This document shows, one piece after another, positions 34,844 through 44,500 of a stretch of DNA of 64,000 nt. How positions within the stretch are numbered: position 1 is the stretch's first letter; each line of letters starts with the position of its first letter. The translations under genes and the position numbers were made by a program. Source of the DNA: Nonlabens sp. Ci31 (lineage in GTDB: Bacteria; Bacteroidota; Bacteroidia; Flavobacteriales; Flavobacteriaceae); assembly GCF_012974865.1 (NCBI RefSeq), contig NZ_CP043633.1, positions 3,655,501 through 3,719,500 of the forward strand, read 5' to 3'. Under the pieces are notes generated by a model that did no database searches, was not told the DNA's origin, and saw nothing but the letters and a program-made list of their open reading frames with translations.

Positions 34844-35707
34844 ATGAGTAAAGATGACAAGCATATTTCCAGTAAATGGAGGCGTAAAATTCATGAAGTC
34901 ATTTATGAAGCAGACACCTCTGCTGGTAAGCTCTTTGATATTGTTCTCTTAGTAATCATCATCATCAGCCTGGTATTAGTGATGGTGGAAAGCGTACCGA
35001 ATTTAGGAGCAAAATATGCGGAGGAATTTATCCTTGCAGAGTGGATCATTACCATCTTCTTTACCATAGAGTACGCCCTCAGAATCATATCTATTAATAA
35101 ACCGGCTAAATACATTTTCAGTTTTTTCGGTATTATCGACTTATTATCTACCATACCGCTGTATCTCACATTTTTCTTTGGCGGTCTGAATGCCTTGCTA
35201 GCTGTGAGGTCTTTAAGATTACTTAGAATTTTCAGAATTTTGAAGATCACACGTTATATAGGTGAGGCAGACAAACTGACTAAAGCTATTAAATCCAGCG
35301 GCCCTAAAATTGCTGTTTTCTTATTTGCCGTATTGGTCGTTTCCATCATCATGGGAACAGTGATGTATCTCGTAGAAGGTCCAGAAAGTGGTTTTGTTAG
35401 TATCCCAGCATCTATTTACTGGTGTATTGTGACACTGACCACAGTAGGTTTTGGAGATATTGCACCAGTAACACCATTCGGACAGTTTCTAGCTACTATA
35501 ATCATGATCATGGGTTATGGAATCATAGCCGTTCCAACAGGAATCGTTAGTGCTGAGTACTCTCAGGGTAAGAAAAAAGAAGACACTCCTCCAGAAGCTA
35601 CTAATTACCATCATGTCAATACACAAACGTGTCAAAATTGTCATTCCGCAAAACATCAAGACGGTTCTCACTTTTGCCATAACTGTGGAAATCCCTTAGA
35701 TGACTAA
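34844..35707 (+). CDS. Voltage-gated-type potassium channel with zinc ribbon tail
   Basis: 287 residues, six-helix channel. S4-like basic helix AVRSLRLLRIFRILKITRY at 120-138, selectivity filter TTVGFGD at 199-205 (GFG, K+ type) and S6 helix to about 234. After a linker there is a C-terminal CxxC...CxxC ribbon (Cys263, 266, 278, 281). It starts 4 bp after the E1 stop and overlaps miaA by 8 bp, so the three genes probably form one transcript. The ribbon may sense metal or redox state (inference). Confidence 0.9.
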   Translation: MSKDDKHISSKWRRKIHEVIYEADTSAGKLFDIVLLVIIIISLVLVMVESVPNLGAKYAEEFILAEWIITIFFTIEYALRIISINKPAKYIFSFFGIIDLLSTIPLYLTFFFGGLNALLAVRSLRLLRIFRILKITRYIGEADKLTKAIKSSGPKIAVFLFAVLVVSIIMGTVMYLVEGPESGFVSIPASIYWCIVTLTTVGFGDIAPVTPFGQFLATIIMIMGYGIIAVPTGIVSAEYSQGKKKEDTPPEATNYHHVNTQTCQNCHSAKHQDGSHFCHNCGNPLDD

Positions 35708-36617
35708 GAAAACTCTTTTATGTATTGTTGGCCCTACTGGTATAGGAAAGACAGCTTTGAGTATCGCTTTCGCGAAAGCTTATAACACTTCCATTATCTC
35801 GTCAGATTCCAGACAGTTTTATAAAGAAATGACTATTGGGACAGCTGTTCCAGAAAAAGAAGAGCTGGAGGCGGCACCACATTATTTTATTCAAGATAGA
35901 AGCATTCACGAAGACTATTCGGTAGGGGATTTTGAGCGAGATGTAATGAAAAAATTACCAGATCTTTTTAAAGAGAATGATCTTGTTGTCATGGTAGGAG
36001 GTAGTGCGCTATATGAAAAAGCAGTGACTCATGGCCTTGATGCGCTTCCAGACGTACCGCTTGAAATTCAAGAAGAATTGAAGGAAAAGTTAGAAATTAA
36101 AGGTGTTTTTTGGCTGCAAGAAGAATTGAAAAAAAACGATCCAGAATATTTTGAAACGGTAGACATTCACAATACACATAGACTGCTTAGAGCGATAGGT
36201 ATCTTTCGCGCAAGCGGTAAAAAGATGAGTGAATTAAGAACAGGAAAAGCCCAAGAAAGAAACTTTAATATCCTTAAAATAGGCCTAGAAGCTGATCGTG
36301 AAGATCTTTATGACCGCATCAACCATCGTGTAGATGTCATGTTGGAAAGAGGTCTTGAAAAAGAAGCCCAAGAACTCAAAGACCACAAAGAGTTAAACGC
36401 ATTACAGACCGTAGGCTATAAGGAATTCTTTGAATATTTTGCAGGAACATGCGATTTTACAGAAGCTGTAAGACTTATAAAACGCAATACCCGTCGATTT
36501 GCAAAACGACAGCTTACTTGGTACCGCAAAGACGAGAGCGTTACTTGGTATCACTACAAAACTCGCCATACAGAGATAGTAGAGCGAGTGAGTGAACAAC
36601 TTATGGATGTACGATAG
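35700..36617 (+). CDS. miaA: tRNA dimethylallyltransferase MiaA
   Basis: 305 residues. Adds the dimethylallyl group to A37 of tRNAs that read UNN codons. P-loop GPTGIGKT is at 11-18, DSRQFYKEM at 36-44, and the conserved HNTHRLLRAIGIFRASGKKMSEL near 160-180. A palindrome copy (35765-35780) encodes AFAKAY, which falls on the family's own ALAKA-like segment and so changes little in the protein. It ends 4 bp before the stop of the convergent response regulator. Confidence 0.97.
   Translation: MTKKTLLCIVGPTGIGKTALSIAFAKAYNTSIISSDSRQFYKEMTIGTAVPEKEELEAAPHYFIQDRSIHEDYSVGDFERDVMKKLPDLFKENDLVVMVGGSALYEKAVTHGLDALPDVPLEIQEELKEKLEIKGVFWLQEELKKNDPEYFETVDIHNTHRLLRAIGIFRASGKKMSELRTGKAQERNFNILKIGLEADREDLYDRINHRVDVMLERGLEKEAQELKDHKELNALQTVGYKEFFEYFAGTCDFTEAVRLIKRNTRRFAKRQLTWYRKDESVTWYHYKTRHTEIVERVSEQLMDVR
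35765..35780. repeat. GCTTTCGCGAAAGC palindrome, copy 7 (in miaA)
   Basis: Exact 14-mer core, 15 of 16 bases of the extended form. It reads A-F-A-K-A just after the P-loop, where MiaA proteins normally have a similar residue pattern. Confidence 0.9.
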
Positions 36618-36621
36618 CTAT

Positions 36622-37338
36622 TTAATAATCTACTTGATCCTTAACTAACAGACGGAATCCTTCTCCGTGAATGTTAACGATTTCTACATTATCATCTTCT
36701 TTAAGATATTTACGCAACTTTGCAATATAAACATCCATTGATCTTGAAGTGAAATAATTATCATCTCTCCATATTTTTGTAAGTGCTAATTCACGAGGCA
36801 TTAAATCGTTAAGGTGTAAGGCTAGTAAACGCAGTAATTCATTTTCTTTAGGGGAAAGTTTAATAGGTGATTTATCACCTACAGAAAGAAATCTAAGCTT
36901 AGAGTTGAGGTGAAAGTTTCCTATCTGGAATTCAAATTCCTTAGAATCAGCAATGCTGTCTTGACCTTTACGTTGCATGATCGCTCTGATCTTCATAAGA
37001 AGAACCTCACTATCAAATGGTTTATTTAGGTAATCATCTGCACCTACTTTATAACCTCTTAATACATCTTCTTTCATCGCCTTAGCAGTTAAAAAAATAA
37101 TTGGCACCTCTTCATTTTTTTCTCTGATCTCTTTTGCTAGAGTAAACCCATCCTTATAAGGCATCATGACATCTAGAATACAAAGATCATAATTATCCTT
37201 TTTGAATTTCTCAAAACCTTCCATACCGTTTTTTGCATGGGTGACATCAAAGTCATTCATTAAAAGATAGTCTTTCAATACTGTTCCGAAATTCGGGTCG
37301 TCCTCTACTAAGAGTATTTTTTTGTTTTCAGTTTCCAT
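36622..37338 (-). CDS. OmpR-family response regulator (RprY-like)
   Basis: 238 residues. Receiver domain with acidic pocket VEDD (11-14), phospho-acceptor Asp56 in CILDVMMP, and Lys in NKPF; then a winged-helix DNA-binding domain (LSPKENELLRLLALHLNDLMPRELAL, SRSMDVYIAKLRKYLKEDDNVEIVNIHGEGFRL). It starts 21 bp after the stop of the histidine kinase, its partner. Similar to the RprX/RprY pair of Bacteroidota. Only 4 bp separate its stop from that of miaA. Confidence 0.93.
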   Translation of the reverse strand: METENKKILLVEDDPNFGTVLKDYLLMNDFDVTHAKNGMEGFEKFKKDNYDLCILDVMMPYKDGFTLAKEIREKNEEVPIIFLTAKAMKEDVLRGYKVGADDYLNKPFDSEVLLMKIRAIMQRKGQDSIADSKEFEFQIGNFHLNSKLRFLSVGDKSPIKLSPKENELLRLLALHLNDLMPRELALTKIWRDDNYFTSRSMDVYIAKLRKYLKEDDNVEIVNIHGEGFRLLVKDQVDY

Positions 37339-37359
37339 AAGTAATTAATTAATTTAAAT

Positions 37360-38919
37360 TTATGTTATTATCGGCAGATGAATACTAAAGGTACTACCTT
37401 TTCCCTTGATACTATCTACGTGTATTTCACCGTGGCAATCGTCTAAAATTCTTTTTGCATAAGCCAGTCCTAATCCGTGACCTTTTACGTTGTGTATATC
37501 ACCTGTATGCTCTCTAAAGAATTTTTGAAAGATCTTGCGTTGGGCTTGTTTGCTCATTCCTATTCCTTGGTCACGTACTTTGATCACCAGCTTTTCTTTT
37601 ACATTTTCTGTAAATACATCAATTACAGGTGTGCCTTCTGTATATTTTATAGCATTCTCTAAAACATTTACTATAACATTAATCATATGGCTTTCATTTA
37701 CGAGAACTTCTGTTCTCAGAGCTCCTAAATGAGTTTTAATTATACCACCTTTTTCTTCTAATATAAGCTGGATGTGAGAAATACTATCCTCAATAATTTC
37801 ATCCATGTCCATGCGCTCTTTATCTATATTGAGATCGTCTCTCTCCAGCTTTGAAATTCTCAGTACGTTTTCTACTTGACTGTGCATGCGCTTATTTTCC
37901 TCTCTAATCATTCTCAGGTAATTAGAAACTTTATCTGGATCTGATGATATTTTAGGATGTTTTAAGGAGTCCAAGGCCAGATTTATAGTAGCAATAGGTG
38001 TTTTAAACTCATGAGTCATGTTATTGATAAAATCTGTCTTGATCTGAGAAATTTGACGTTGTTTAAAAATTTGCTTTATCGCGTTAGAATAAGCAACAAC
38101 TATAACAGTGGTAAATATCAATGATAATAAAGCCATTCCAGCTACAGAAGATAGTATGTACTTCTTTCTATCGGGCATATTTAAATACAGTAGATAAGGC
38201 TCTGTCTCTAAATTGCTGTTTTTGTAAATAGGATACCCCCAAGTGGCTTCTGTTAAAAAGTCAAAATCATCAGACTGTACTCGTGTAGCAAACCCATCTT
38301 GATAAATCGCAAATTCAAAGTCTGCCTCTATTGGTCTATTATTTAATTCCTCCCGTATTATTTCTTGTAATTCAGACTTGGAAATACGTTGCGAGATGGG
38401 CAATAGACTGTTATAATTGCTTATAATTTCCCCATCTGACTTTCTGTTATATTTTTCTAAGTGTGACAGCTCTTGAAATGTCTTTTTCTTTCTTTTAGTG
38501 TTGACCTCAGCATCAAATACACTTTTTTTACTCAGTAACTTATTAAAGGTAATGCTATCTAGTTCAAGATCTAATAACTGAGGGTTTAGCTTGTAATTTT
38601 CATTAAGCAAACTATTGCTATAAGTAGAAGTCTCCTCTTGATTTTGATTGCGCCGTATAAGCATAAGCTCACTAATCGTTCTTTGATCTGGCTGTACACC
38701 TAAACTATCTCTTATTTGATCTAGAACGTTGTAGAATTTTTCTACCTCGCGGCTATCTAATTCTGTGGATACCGAAGCTAGTGTTTGCTTTACTGCAAAT
38801 GAAAATTGATATTCCTTATCACTCACACTATTGATGATCCAGTAGATCTGAACCATTACAATTCCTGCAAGGGATAAACTCATTAATCCAATAAGAAAAT
38901 ATAAAACTCGTTTCTGCAC
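37360..38919 (-). CDS. Membrane sensor histidine kinase (RprX-like)
   Basis: 519 residues. Two transmembrane helices (about 8-28 and 258-278) flank a periplasmic domain of ~230 residues without a recognised fold. His303 in NMTHEFKTPIATINLALDSL is the phospho-acceptor; N box NVLENAIKYTEG, G1 DQGIGM and G2 GHGLGLAYAKRI are complete. There is no clear HAMP. It forms a two-gene operon with the response regulator downstream. The signal is unknown. Confidence 0.93.
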   Translation of the reverse strand: MQKRVLYFLIGLMSLSLAGIVMVQIYWIINSVSDKEYQFSFAVKQTLASVSTELDSREVEKFYNVLDQIRDSLGVQPDQRTISELMLIRRNQNQEETSTYSNSLLNENYKLNPQLLDLELDSITFNKLLSKKSVFDAEVNTKRKKKTFQELSHLEKYNRKSDGEIISNYNSLLPISQRISKSELQEIIREELNNRPIEADFEFAIYQDGFATRVQSDDFDFLTEATWGYPIYKNSNLETEPYLLYLNMPDRKKYILSSVAGMALLSLIFTTVIVVAYSNAIKQIFKQRQISQIKTDFINNMTHEFKTPIATINLALDSLKHPKISSDPDKVSNYLRMIREENKRMHSQVENVLRISKLERDDLNIDKERMDMDEIIEDSISHIQLILEEKGGIIKTHLGALRTEVLVNESHMINVIVNVLENAIKYTEGTPVIDVFTENVKEKLVIKVRDQGIGMSKQAQRKIFQKFFREHTGDIHNVKGHGLGLAYAKRILDDCHGEIHVDSIKGKGSTFSIHLPIIT

Positions 38920-38999
38920 AATACAAATTTAACATATAGAGAAAGTGTTAAAAACTCTTTAACCATATATTAACTTTGTGAAAATCCTAGAGGTAATTA

Positions 39000-39593
39000 T
39001 TATTTTAACAAAACTTCATGAATACTCCGTACAGATGCCCTTAAAAGTTGAATATCTTCATTTACTATAACAAAATCTGACAATTCCAGTCGTTGCCCTT
39101 CAGACCATTGATGACGAAGTCTAGATACTACTTCTGCTCTACTCGCAGCGTCTCGATCCATTACTCTTCTAATTCTTTCTTCTTTACCAGCAGTTACTAA
39201 AACAACTTTATCACATAGTAGATGACTGTTACTTTCGAACAAGATAGCAGCCTCATAGATCATATAAGGGGATTTTTGTTTCTGAATCCATTCCCTAAAA
39301 TAGACCCTAACCGCAGGATGCATAATTTGATTTAGTGATGTCAAAAGCGTTGTATCATTAAAGACCTTTGAAGCAATATATTTTTTATTAGGTACTACTA
39401 ATCCTTTATCGTCTGGATTATAAGAATCTTTACCTAATAAATGTGTAACAGCTTCAATGACTTGTGGATCTGTAGCCAATAATTTTTTAGAAACATCATC
39501 TGCAATAAAAACAGGAATCCCTAAATTTTCAAATTCGTGGCCAACTGTTGATTTACCACTGCCTATTCCACCTGTCAAACCAACTATTTTCAT
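39000..39593 (-). CDS. coaE: Dephospho-CoA kinase
   Basis: 197 residues. Last step of CoA synthesis. P-loop GGIGSGKS at 8-15, IPVFIADDVSKKLL, the HP(A)VR motif in MHPAVRVYF and the DRDAASRAEVVSRLRHQ lid. Its ATG directly abuts the YbbR-like stop. The operon runs glycosyltransferase, YbbR-like, coaE. coaBC is in the same window at 52189. Confidence 0.96.
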   Translation of the reverse strand: MKIVGLTGGIGSGKSTVGHEFENLGIPVFIADDVSKKLLATDPQVIEAVTHLLGKDSYNPDDKGLVVPNKKYIASKVFNDTTLLTSLNQIMHPAVRVYFREWIQKQKSPYMIYEAAILFESNSHLLCDKVVLVTAGKEERIRRVMDRDAASRAEVVSRLRHQWSEGQRLELSDFVIVNEDIQLLRASVRSIHEVLLK

Positions 39594-40523
39594 TTATTTA
39601 ATAGTTAAGACTTGTACTTGTTTAGGGTTGACGCGATAAGAAATAATTTTGTCATTTCTTATTTCTATCGCAGGTATCACCGCTATATTTAACTCCTCAA
39701 TAAGGTCATAATTTATAGAGACACTAATATCTTGTGCTTTAATTTGATCAAAGTTAGAAACAGCCGTAGAATAAACAATTTGCACATTATCAGGTATAAG
39801 CTTTACTTGCTGACCTGTAGGTGCATTTAAAAGTCTTACAGGGATATTTATTTTACCTTCTGTCATTTGGGTGGCCTCTACATGTAGAGTGAGCATTTGA
39901 GGCTCAAAATTCAACTCTGGATCAATTTTCTTTAAATCAATTTCTAGTGTCGTTAAGGTATCTTTAATGGTCAGTTTTGAATCTCTGGTGATAACGAGTT
40001 CATAAAGCGCATCTACCTTTACATCATTACCAGTAATGGTAACACTGTCTTTTTGAAAATAGGGCTTTTTAACAGCAAGATAATTTAAGGTGTAATCTAG
40101 ATCTATTTTATTTACAACAGGCACCTTCTTTGATTTGAATCTCTTAAACTGGATAGGAATATCAAGATTATCTGCACTTAAGATTTCATAAGAAAGTGTG
40201 TTAGATCTTTTGATCTTTTTGATGCTTCTTGTAGGATTAAAGAACAATGTATCGTTGCGTGAAAAGGTGTTTTCCTTAAAATCTAATTTCACCTGATGCC
40301 CAAATATTTTTTCCCAAATAAGGGTAAAACCGGTAGCGCTTATCTCCACTGGTGTATTTAGCTGCTTAGAACTGGAATCCAAAGTAAGACTATTAGGTAC
40401 GTTTATAAAGCTGATATTAAAAATAACTTCTTCCTTATAAACATCTTTATATTTGGATATAAACCACAAGCTGGCTACCACCACCACTACAAGAAAGAAA
40501 CCTATGATGCGTTTGTATTTCAT
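39594..40523 (-). CDS. YbbR-like domain protein, membrane-anchored
   Basis: 309 residues. One N-terminal helix (about 6-23) anchors it, then extended beta-rich YbbR-type repeats (for example NKIDLDYTLNYLAVKKPYFQKDSVTITG and GKINIPVRLLNAPTGQQVKLIPDNVQIVYS). In Firmicutes YbbR/CdaR controls diadenylate cyclase; I see no cyclase here, so the role is open. Starts and stops abut the neighbours exactly on both sides. Confidence 0.8.
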   Translation of the reverse strand: MKYKRIIGFFLVVVVVASLWFISKYKDVYKEEVIFNISFINVPNSLTLDSSSKQLNTPVEISATGFTLIWEKIFGHQVKLDFKENTFSRNDTLFFNPTRSIKKIKRSNTLSYEILSADNLDIPIQFKRFKSKKVPVVNKIDLDYTLNYLAVKKPYFQKDSVTITGNDVKVDALYELVITRDSKLTIKDTLTTLEIDLKKIDPELNFEPQMLTLHVEATQMTEGKINIPVRLLNAPTGQQVKLIPDNVQIVYSTAVSNFDQIKAQDISVSINYDLIEELNIAVIPAIEIRNDKIISYRVNPKQVQVLTIK

Positions 40524-41525
40524 TTATTTAAAAAATAATTTAGGAAATGCAGTTGTCTCTTCCTGTTTTAAGATTGTAATTTTTAACCAAGATTTTAAAA
40601 ATCCTGTTCCATAAGCATAGAACTGAATTAGTGTTGCAAAAACAGAACTCAAGCCTATAGACACCCCATTTTTAATAGAGGAGTCAATAAACAAGATACT
40701 GAAATAAAACAGATATAAGCTCAAAAGCAACTGATTACCTAAAACAGATAAAATGACCGCTAGAAATAGAGAAACACAAAATAAGGAAGGGAACCAATAG
40801 GTGATACGCTTAGTACTGGGGTGCCATTTGTTAAGAATTACTCTTACTTTACCAAATTTATGCACCTGTTTATAAAATAACTTCCAAGATATGCGTCTTT
40901 CATGATATACATAAGCTTCCTTAATCAATACGGTATCAAATCCGCGTTGCCACAACCTGATCGTTAAGTCTGGATCTTCCCCTGGATGAATATTTCCAAA
41001 ACCCATAGTTTCTTGAAAGGCCTTTTTACTCAGTCCCATATTAAAACTACGCGGCTGGAATTTACCTAATTTTTCGCTCCCACCTCTAATTCCTCCTGTG
41101 GTAAGAAAGGAAGTCATGGAATAGTTAATCGCCTTTTGAAGGCTACTAAAACTCTCATGAGCAGCATCTGGACCTCCGTAACAATCTACATAATTATTTA
41201 ATAAGTAGGCATCTACCACCTTGAGGTAATGACTAGGTAGCACACAGTCGCTATCCAGTATAATAAAATAATCTCCAGTAGCCTTCTTCATACCAAAATT
41301 CCTAGAGTCTCCAGGGCCCGAATTTGGTTTGTAAAAATAGTTGATGGTTAAGCTTTCGCGAAAGCGAGAACATACCATTTCACTGCTCAATTCAGATCCA
41401 TCCTCAATGATAACTACTTCAAAATCTCTTTCAAAGACTAATTGAGAAAGACTAATAAGTAATTTTTCTATCTCTTCAGGTCTGTTGAAAACCGGTATAA
41501 TAAAGGAGTAATGGATTGCATTCAC
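40524..41525 (-). CDS. Family 2 glycosyltransferase with membrane tail
   Basis: 333 residues. GT-A domain with FIIPVFNRPEEIEKLLISL, the metal motif DSD at 91-93 (FIILDSDCVLPS) and NPGEDPDLTIRLWQRG-like acceptor loop (IHPGEDPDLTIRLW). The C-terminal ~80 residues form two to three membrane helices (WFPSLFCVSLFLAVILS and onward). A palindrome copy (41351-41366) encodes RFRESL in a loop between strands. First gene of the operon with YbbR-like and coaE. Confidence 0.9.
   Translation of the reverse strand: MNAIHYSFIIPVFNRPEEIEKLLISLSQLVFERDFEVVIIEDGSELSSEMVCSRFRESLTINYFYKPNSGPGDSRNFGMKKATGDYFIILDSDCVLPSHYLKVVDAYLLNNYVDCYGGPDAAHESFSSLQKAINYSMTSFLTTGGIRGGSEKLGKFQPRSFNMGLSKKAFQETMGFGNIHPGEDPDLTIRLWQRGFDTVLIKEAYVYHERRISWKLFYKQVHKFGKVRVILNKWHPSTKRITYWFPSLFCVSLFLAVILSVLGNQLLLSLYLFYFSILFIDSSIKNGVSIGLSSVFATLIQFYAYGTGFLKSWLKITILKQEETTAFPKLFFK
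41351..41366. repeat. GCTTTCGCGAAAGC palindrome, copy 8 (in glycosyltransferase)
   Basis: Exact 14-mer core; the first base of the extended form is A in place of C. It reads F-R-E-S on the coding strand. Confidence 0.9.
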
Positions 41526-41544
41526 AGGTCAAAAATAGACAATA

Positions 41545-41575
41545 AAAAAGGCCATTCCGTAAAGAATGGCCTTTT
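41545..41575 (-). terminator. Terminator of the giant FN3 gene
   Basis: AAAAAGGCCATTC, a 6 base loop, and GAATGGCCTTTTT form a strong 13 bp stem with T-tract just downstream of the 2216-codon gene on the minus strand, 20 bp before the next gene's ATG. Confidence 0.9.
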
Positions 41576-41594
41576 TATCAATTAGAATTCTATT

Positions 41595-44500
41595 CTAGTT
41601 GCGTATCACCTTCACCACTCTGCTCTGTTCTCCTGAGGCAACCTCAATAAGATACATTCCAGATGGGAAAGTAGATAAGTCTATGCTAGAAGAAGTCGCA
41701 TTAGGCTGAGCAACTAATAATTGCTGTCCTAATAGGTTTCTTACAATTATTCCGTCAATAACTTGCTGACCATTAAAGGTGATCAGGTTATCTGTAGGAT
41801 TAGGATAATAGCTGAATTCAAAAGAATCAGCGTCATTTACCCCTACTGTGCCATCTACCGTAAAGTTATCTACGAAGAAGTCTACATCATTACCATCTGT
41901 TACGCTACCGTTAGTAGACCAGAAAGCAAATCTAACCACACCAGAATAGGCTCCTAATGGGAAGGTTTCAAGTTGACCAGCAGCTGGTAAGTTATCTGCA
42001 GCTTCATAGGTTTTAATGATATTCCAAGTAACTCCAGAATCTGTAGTAATCAAGAATTGAACTTGATCATCACTACCAAAGTTACCGGTAGTTGTAGCTG
42101 CAAAAGCTGTTAATGCAACATCAAATGTAGCACTTAACGCAGTAGCTGGATTGGTACCTAGATCAATTTCTGGAGAAACTAACCAGTCATTGTCCCCGCC
42201 ACTATTCCAGATGTTCACACGAGCTGCCTGACCGAATACATTTGCTGTATCATTTCCAAAATCGTCAGCTTGCCAGTCACCGTTTAATCCGTTAGGACCA
42301 GTTGCAACATCTGTATTATCACCTTCCTCCCAACAAATTCCTGGAAAGGTAGCAAAATCATTACCTGGTGCGCCTGTAGTTGATCCATAAGGAGCTATAA
42401 AAGGAGCACATGGTGTAATAAATGTGAATGGACCAGCCCATGTAGATAAATCGCCACTACCACAGTCAGCTCTAACAAAGTAATCATAACTCGTTGAAGC
42501 TCCTAAACCGTTAGCCGTTACAGGGTTGGTAGCAGTCATATTTTCATAAACTGCACCAGCGGTTCCTTGAGCAGTACCATTAGGTTGTACCTCTACTTGC
42601 CATACTGTTGCAGAGCCATTTTCTGTCCAAGATAAATCTGCCGAGGAACCAGTAATTTGGGATGCTATTAACGCTGAAGGCGCAGTACATGTAGGTAGAG
42701 GCGCACAAGTAACGTTAGCTGACCATCCAGCTCTTTGTCCAGAGCCGTCTGAAGACCATACAAATGTTAAACATCCAGAAGCACTTGTACCAACTAATAG
42801 TTGTTGTGTTAAATCTCCTGTACCTGATCCATTATCCCAACACCATTCTGCACCACCACCTGGTGGGTTGATTGTAGGAAAAGAAGTATCGGGACCATCA
42901 TAAATGGTAAGTCCATCCCAACAACCTGCAAAAGAATCTTCCATCTCATTAAAGGTGAAATCTACAGTAACTGTATCTCCTGGGTTATCTGGACATATGT
43001 TATAGGTGATATTTTCATTATTCTGATAGTCACTCGTAGCTCCTCCTGAATCTAAGAATAGATCTCCCGCACAGTAATCTGGGGTTGTACTAAAACTAAA
43101 TGGACCTATCCACAAACTAGTTTCCGTCGCGCTACAAATGGATCTTACATAATAGTCGTAAGAAGTCGCAGACGACAGTCCTGTTATAGGATTCGTCGTA
43201 TTATCCATTGTAGAGACAATACCATTAGCTCCCATTCCTTGGGTAAACCCAGCTACATCAATTTCATATTCCCAAGTAGCAGCAGACCCATTTTCTGTCC
43301 AATTAAGATCGGCAGAAGAACTAGATACACCTGTCACAGCAAGTTGGGAAGGATCAGGACAAAAATTACCACAAGCGGTAACTTCAATCAAATCTATAGA
43401 CATATCTCCTTCAAAACCTGCAACAACATGACTGTTGGCAAATTCAAGATAAATCACCTGACCGTTGTAGGCAGTAAGATCAACACCGATAGGAGCCCAA
43501 GAGGCTACATCACTAGTTTGTAATTCCCCATTCCATGTAAATAGGTTGGTAAAAGGTCCTGTTGCAGCAGTTGATACTCCTACTTCTAAAGTACCCATAT
43601 CTGCACCATAAGCATGCATATAAAAGCTTAACTCTGCTTCTCCAGTTCCTGTTGAAAGGTTAATCGCCGGAGAAATAGCAGACGCTCGTGTATTATTTGC
43701 GCCAGACGCTTCAAACTCCATATGATTAGTAGCATCAAAAGAGGCAAAAGGACCGGTATTGAAATTATTGGTATCACCTGCGGTAATATCCCAATCTCCA
43801 CCGTTACCAGCGAAGGTAGTTCCCGTCCATCCAATAGCACCACTTTCGAAGCCTTCTGTAAATACAGTAGCTGATGAGCCTGTAGTACAAGTTACTCCTT
43901 GCGGCCCTGTTGGGAATGTCCTGATTAATAAAGGATTAGTAGAAGGACTGATATCCATAGGTGCACATACAGCAAATATTCTTATTTCATATTGTGTATT
44001 AGCAATAAGCATGTCCAGTAAGTAACTCGTATTAGAAGTTACACCTGTTAGTGTTCCTAATGAACCAGCTCCACCAGGAGTAAATCCAGGAGTTCCGTAT
44101 TCAACGATCCATTCTGTTTCCGTTCCACCTACTGTCCATGATAACTCCACTGAACTATCTCCTAAATTTGCAGTAGTTACAGCACTAGGTTGTGGACAAC
44201 TAGGTATTTCTTCATAATTAACATCATCTAAGTACATCGCATCAAAAGTTCCTGCAGGAACAAACCTGAAAGCAACCCATCCACCTGTAGTAGTCAAAGC
44301 AGAAAAATTAACTGTTTGTTCTGCATATTGATCGTCTGGCAAATCAGCATTTGTAAAAGTTTGAGCAACTGTAAATGTCGTTGCATCAGCAGGGTCTGTC
44401 ATGGTTCCTACCTCAAGTCCACCTAAATCTCTATCGTAAGCAAAGAAACGCACTCGTTTAGTGGCATCTAGATCAGAGAATTCTGGTAAGATATAATACA

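Noticed and set aside
36200..36216. TCTTTCGCGCAAGCGG in miaA resembles the palindrome
   Set aside because: Two mismatches, and the codons encode the conserved FRASG motif of MiaA, so similarity is by chance.
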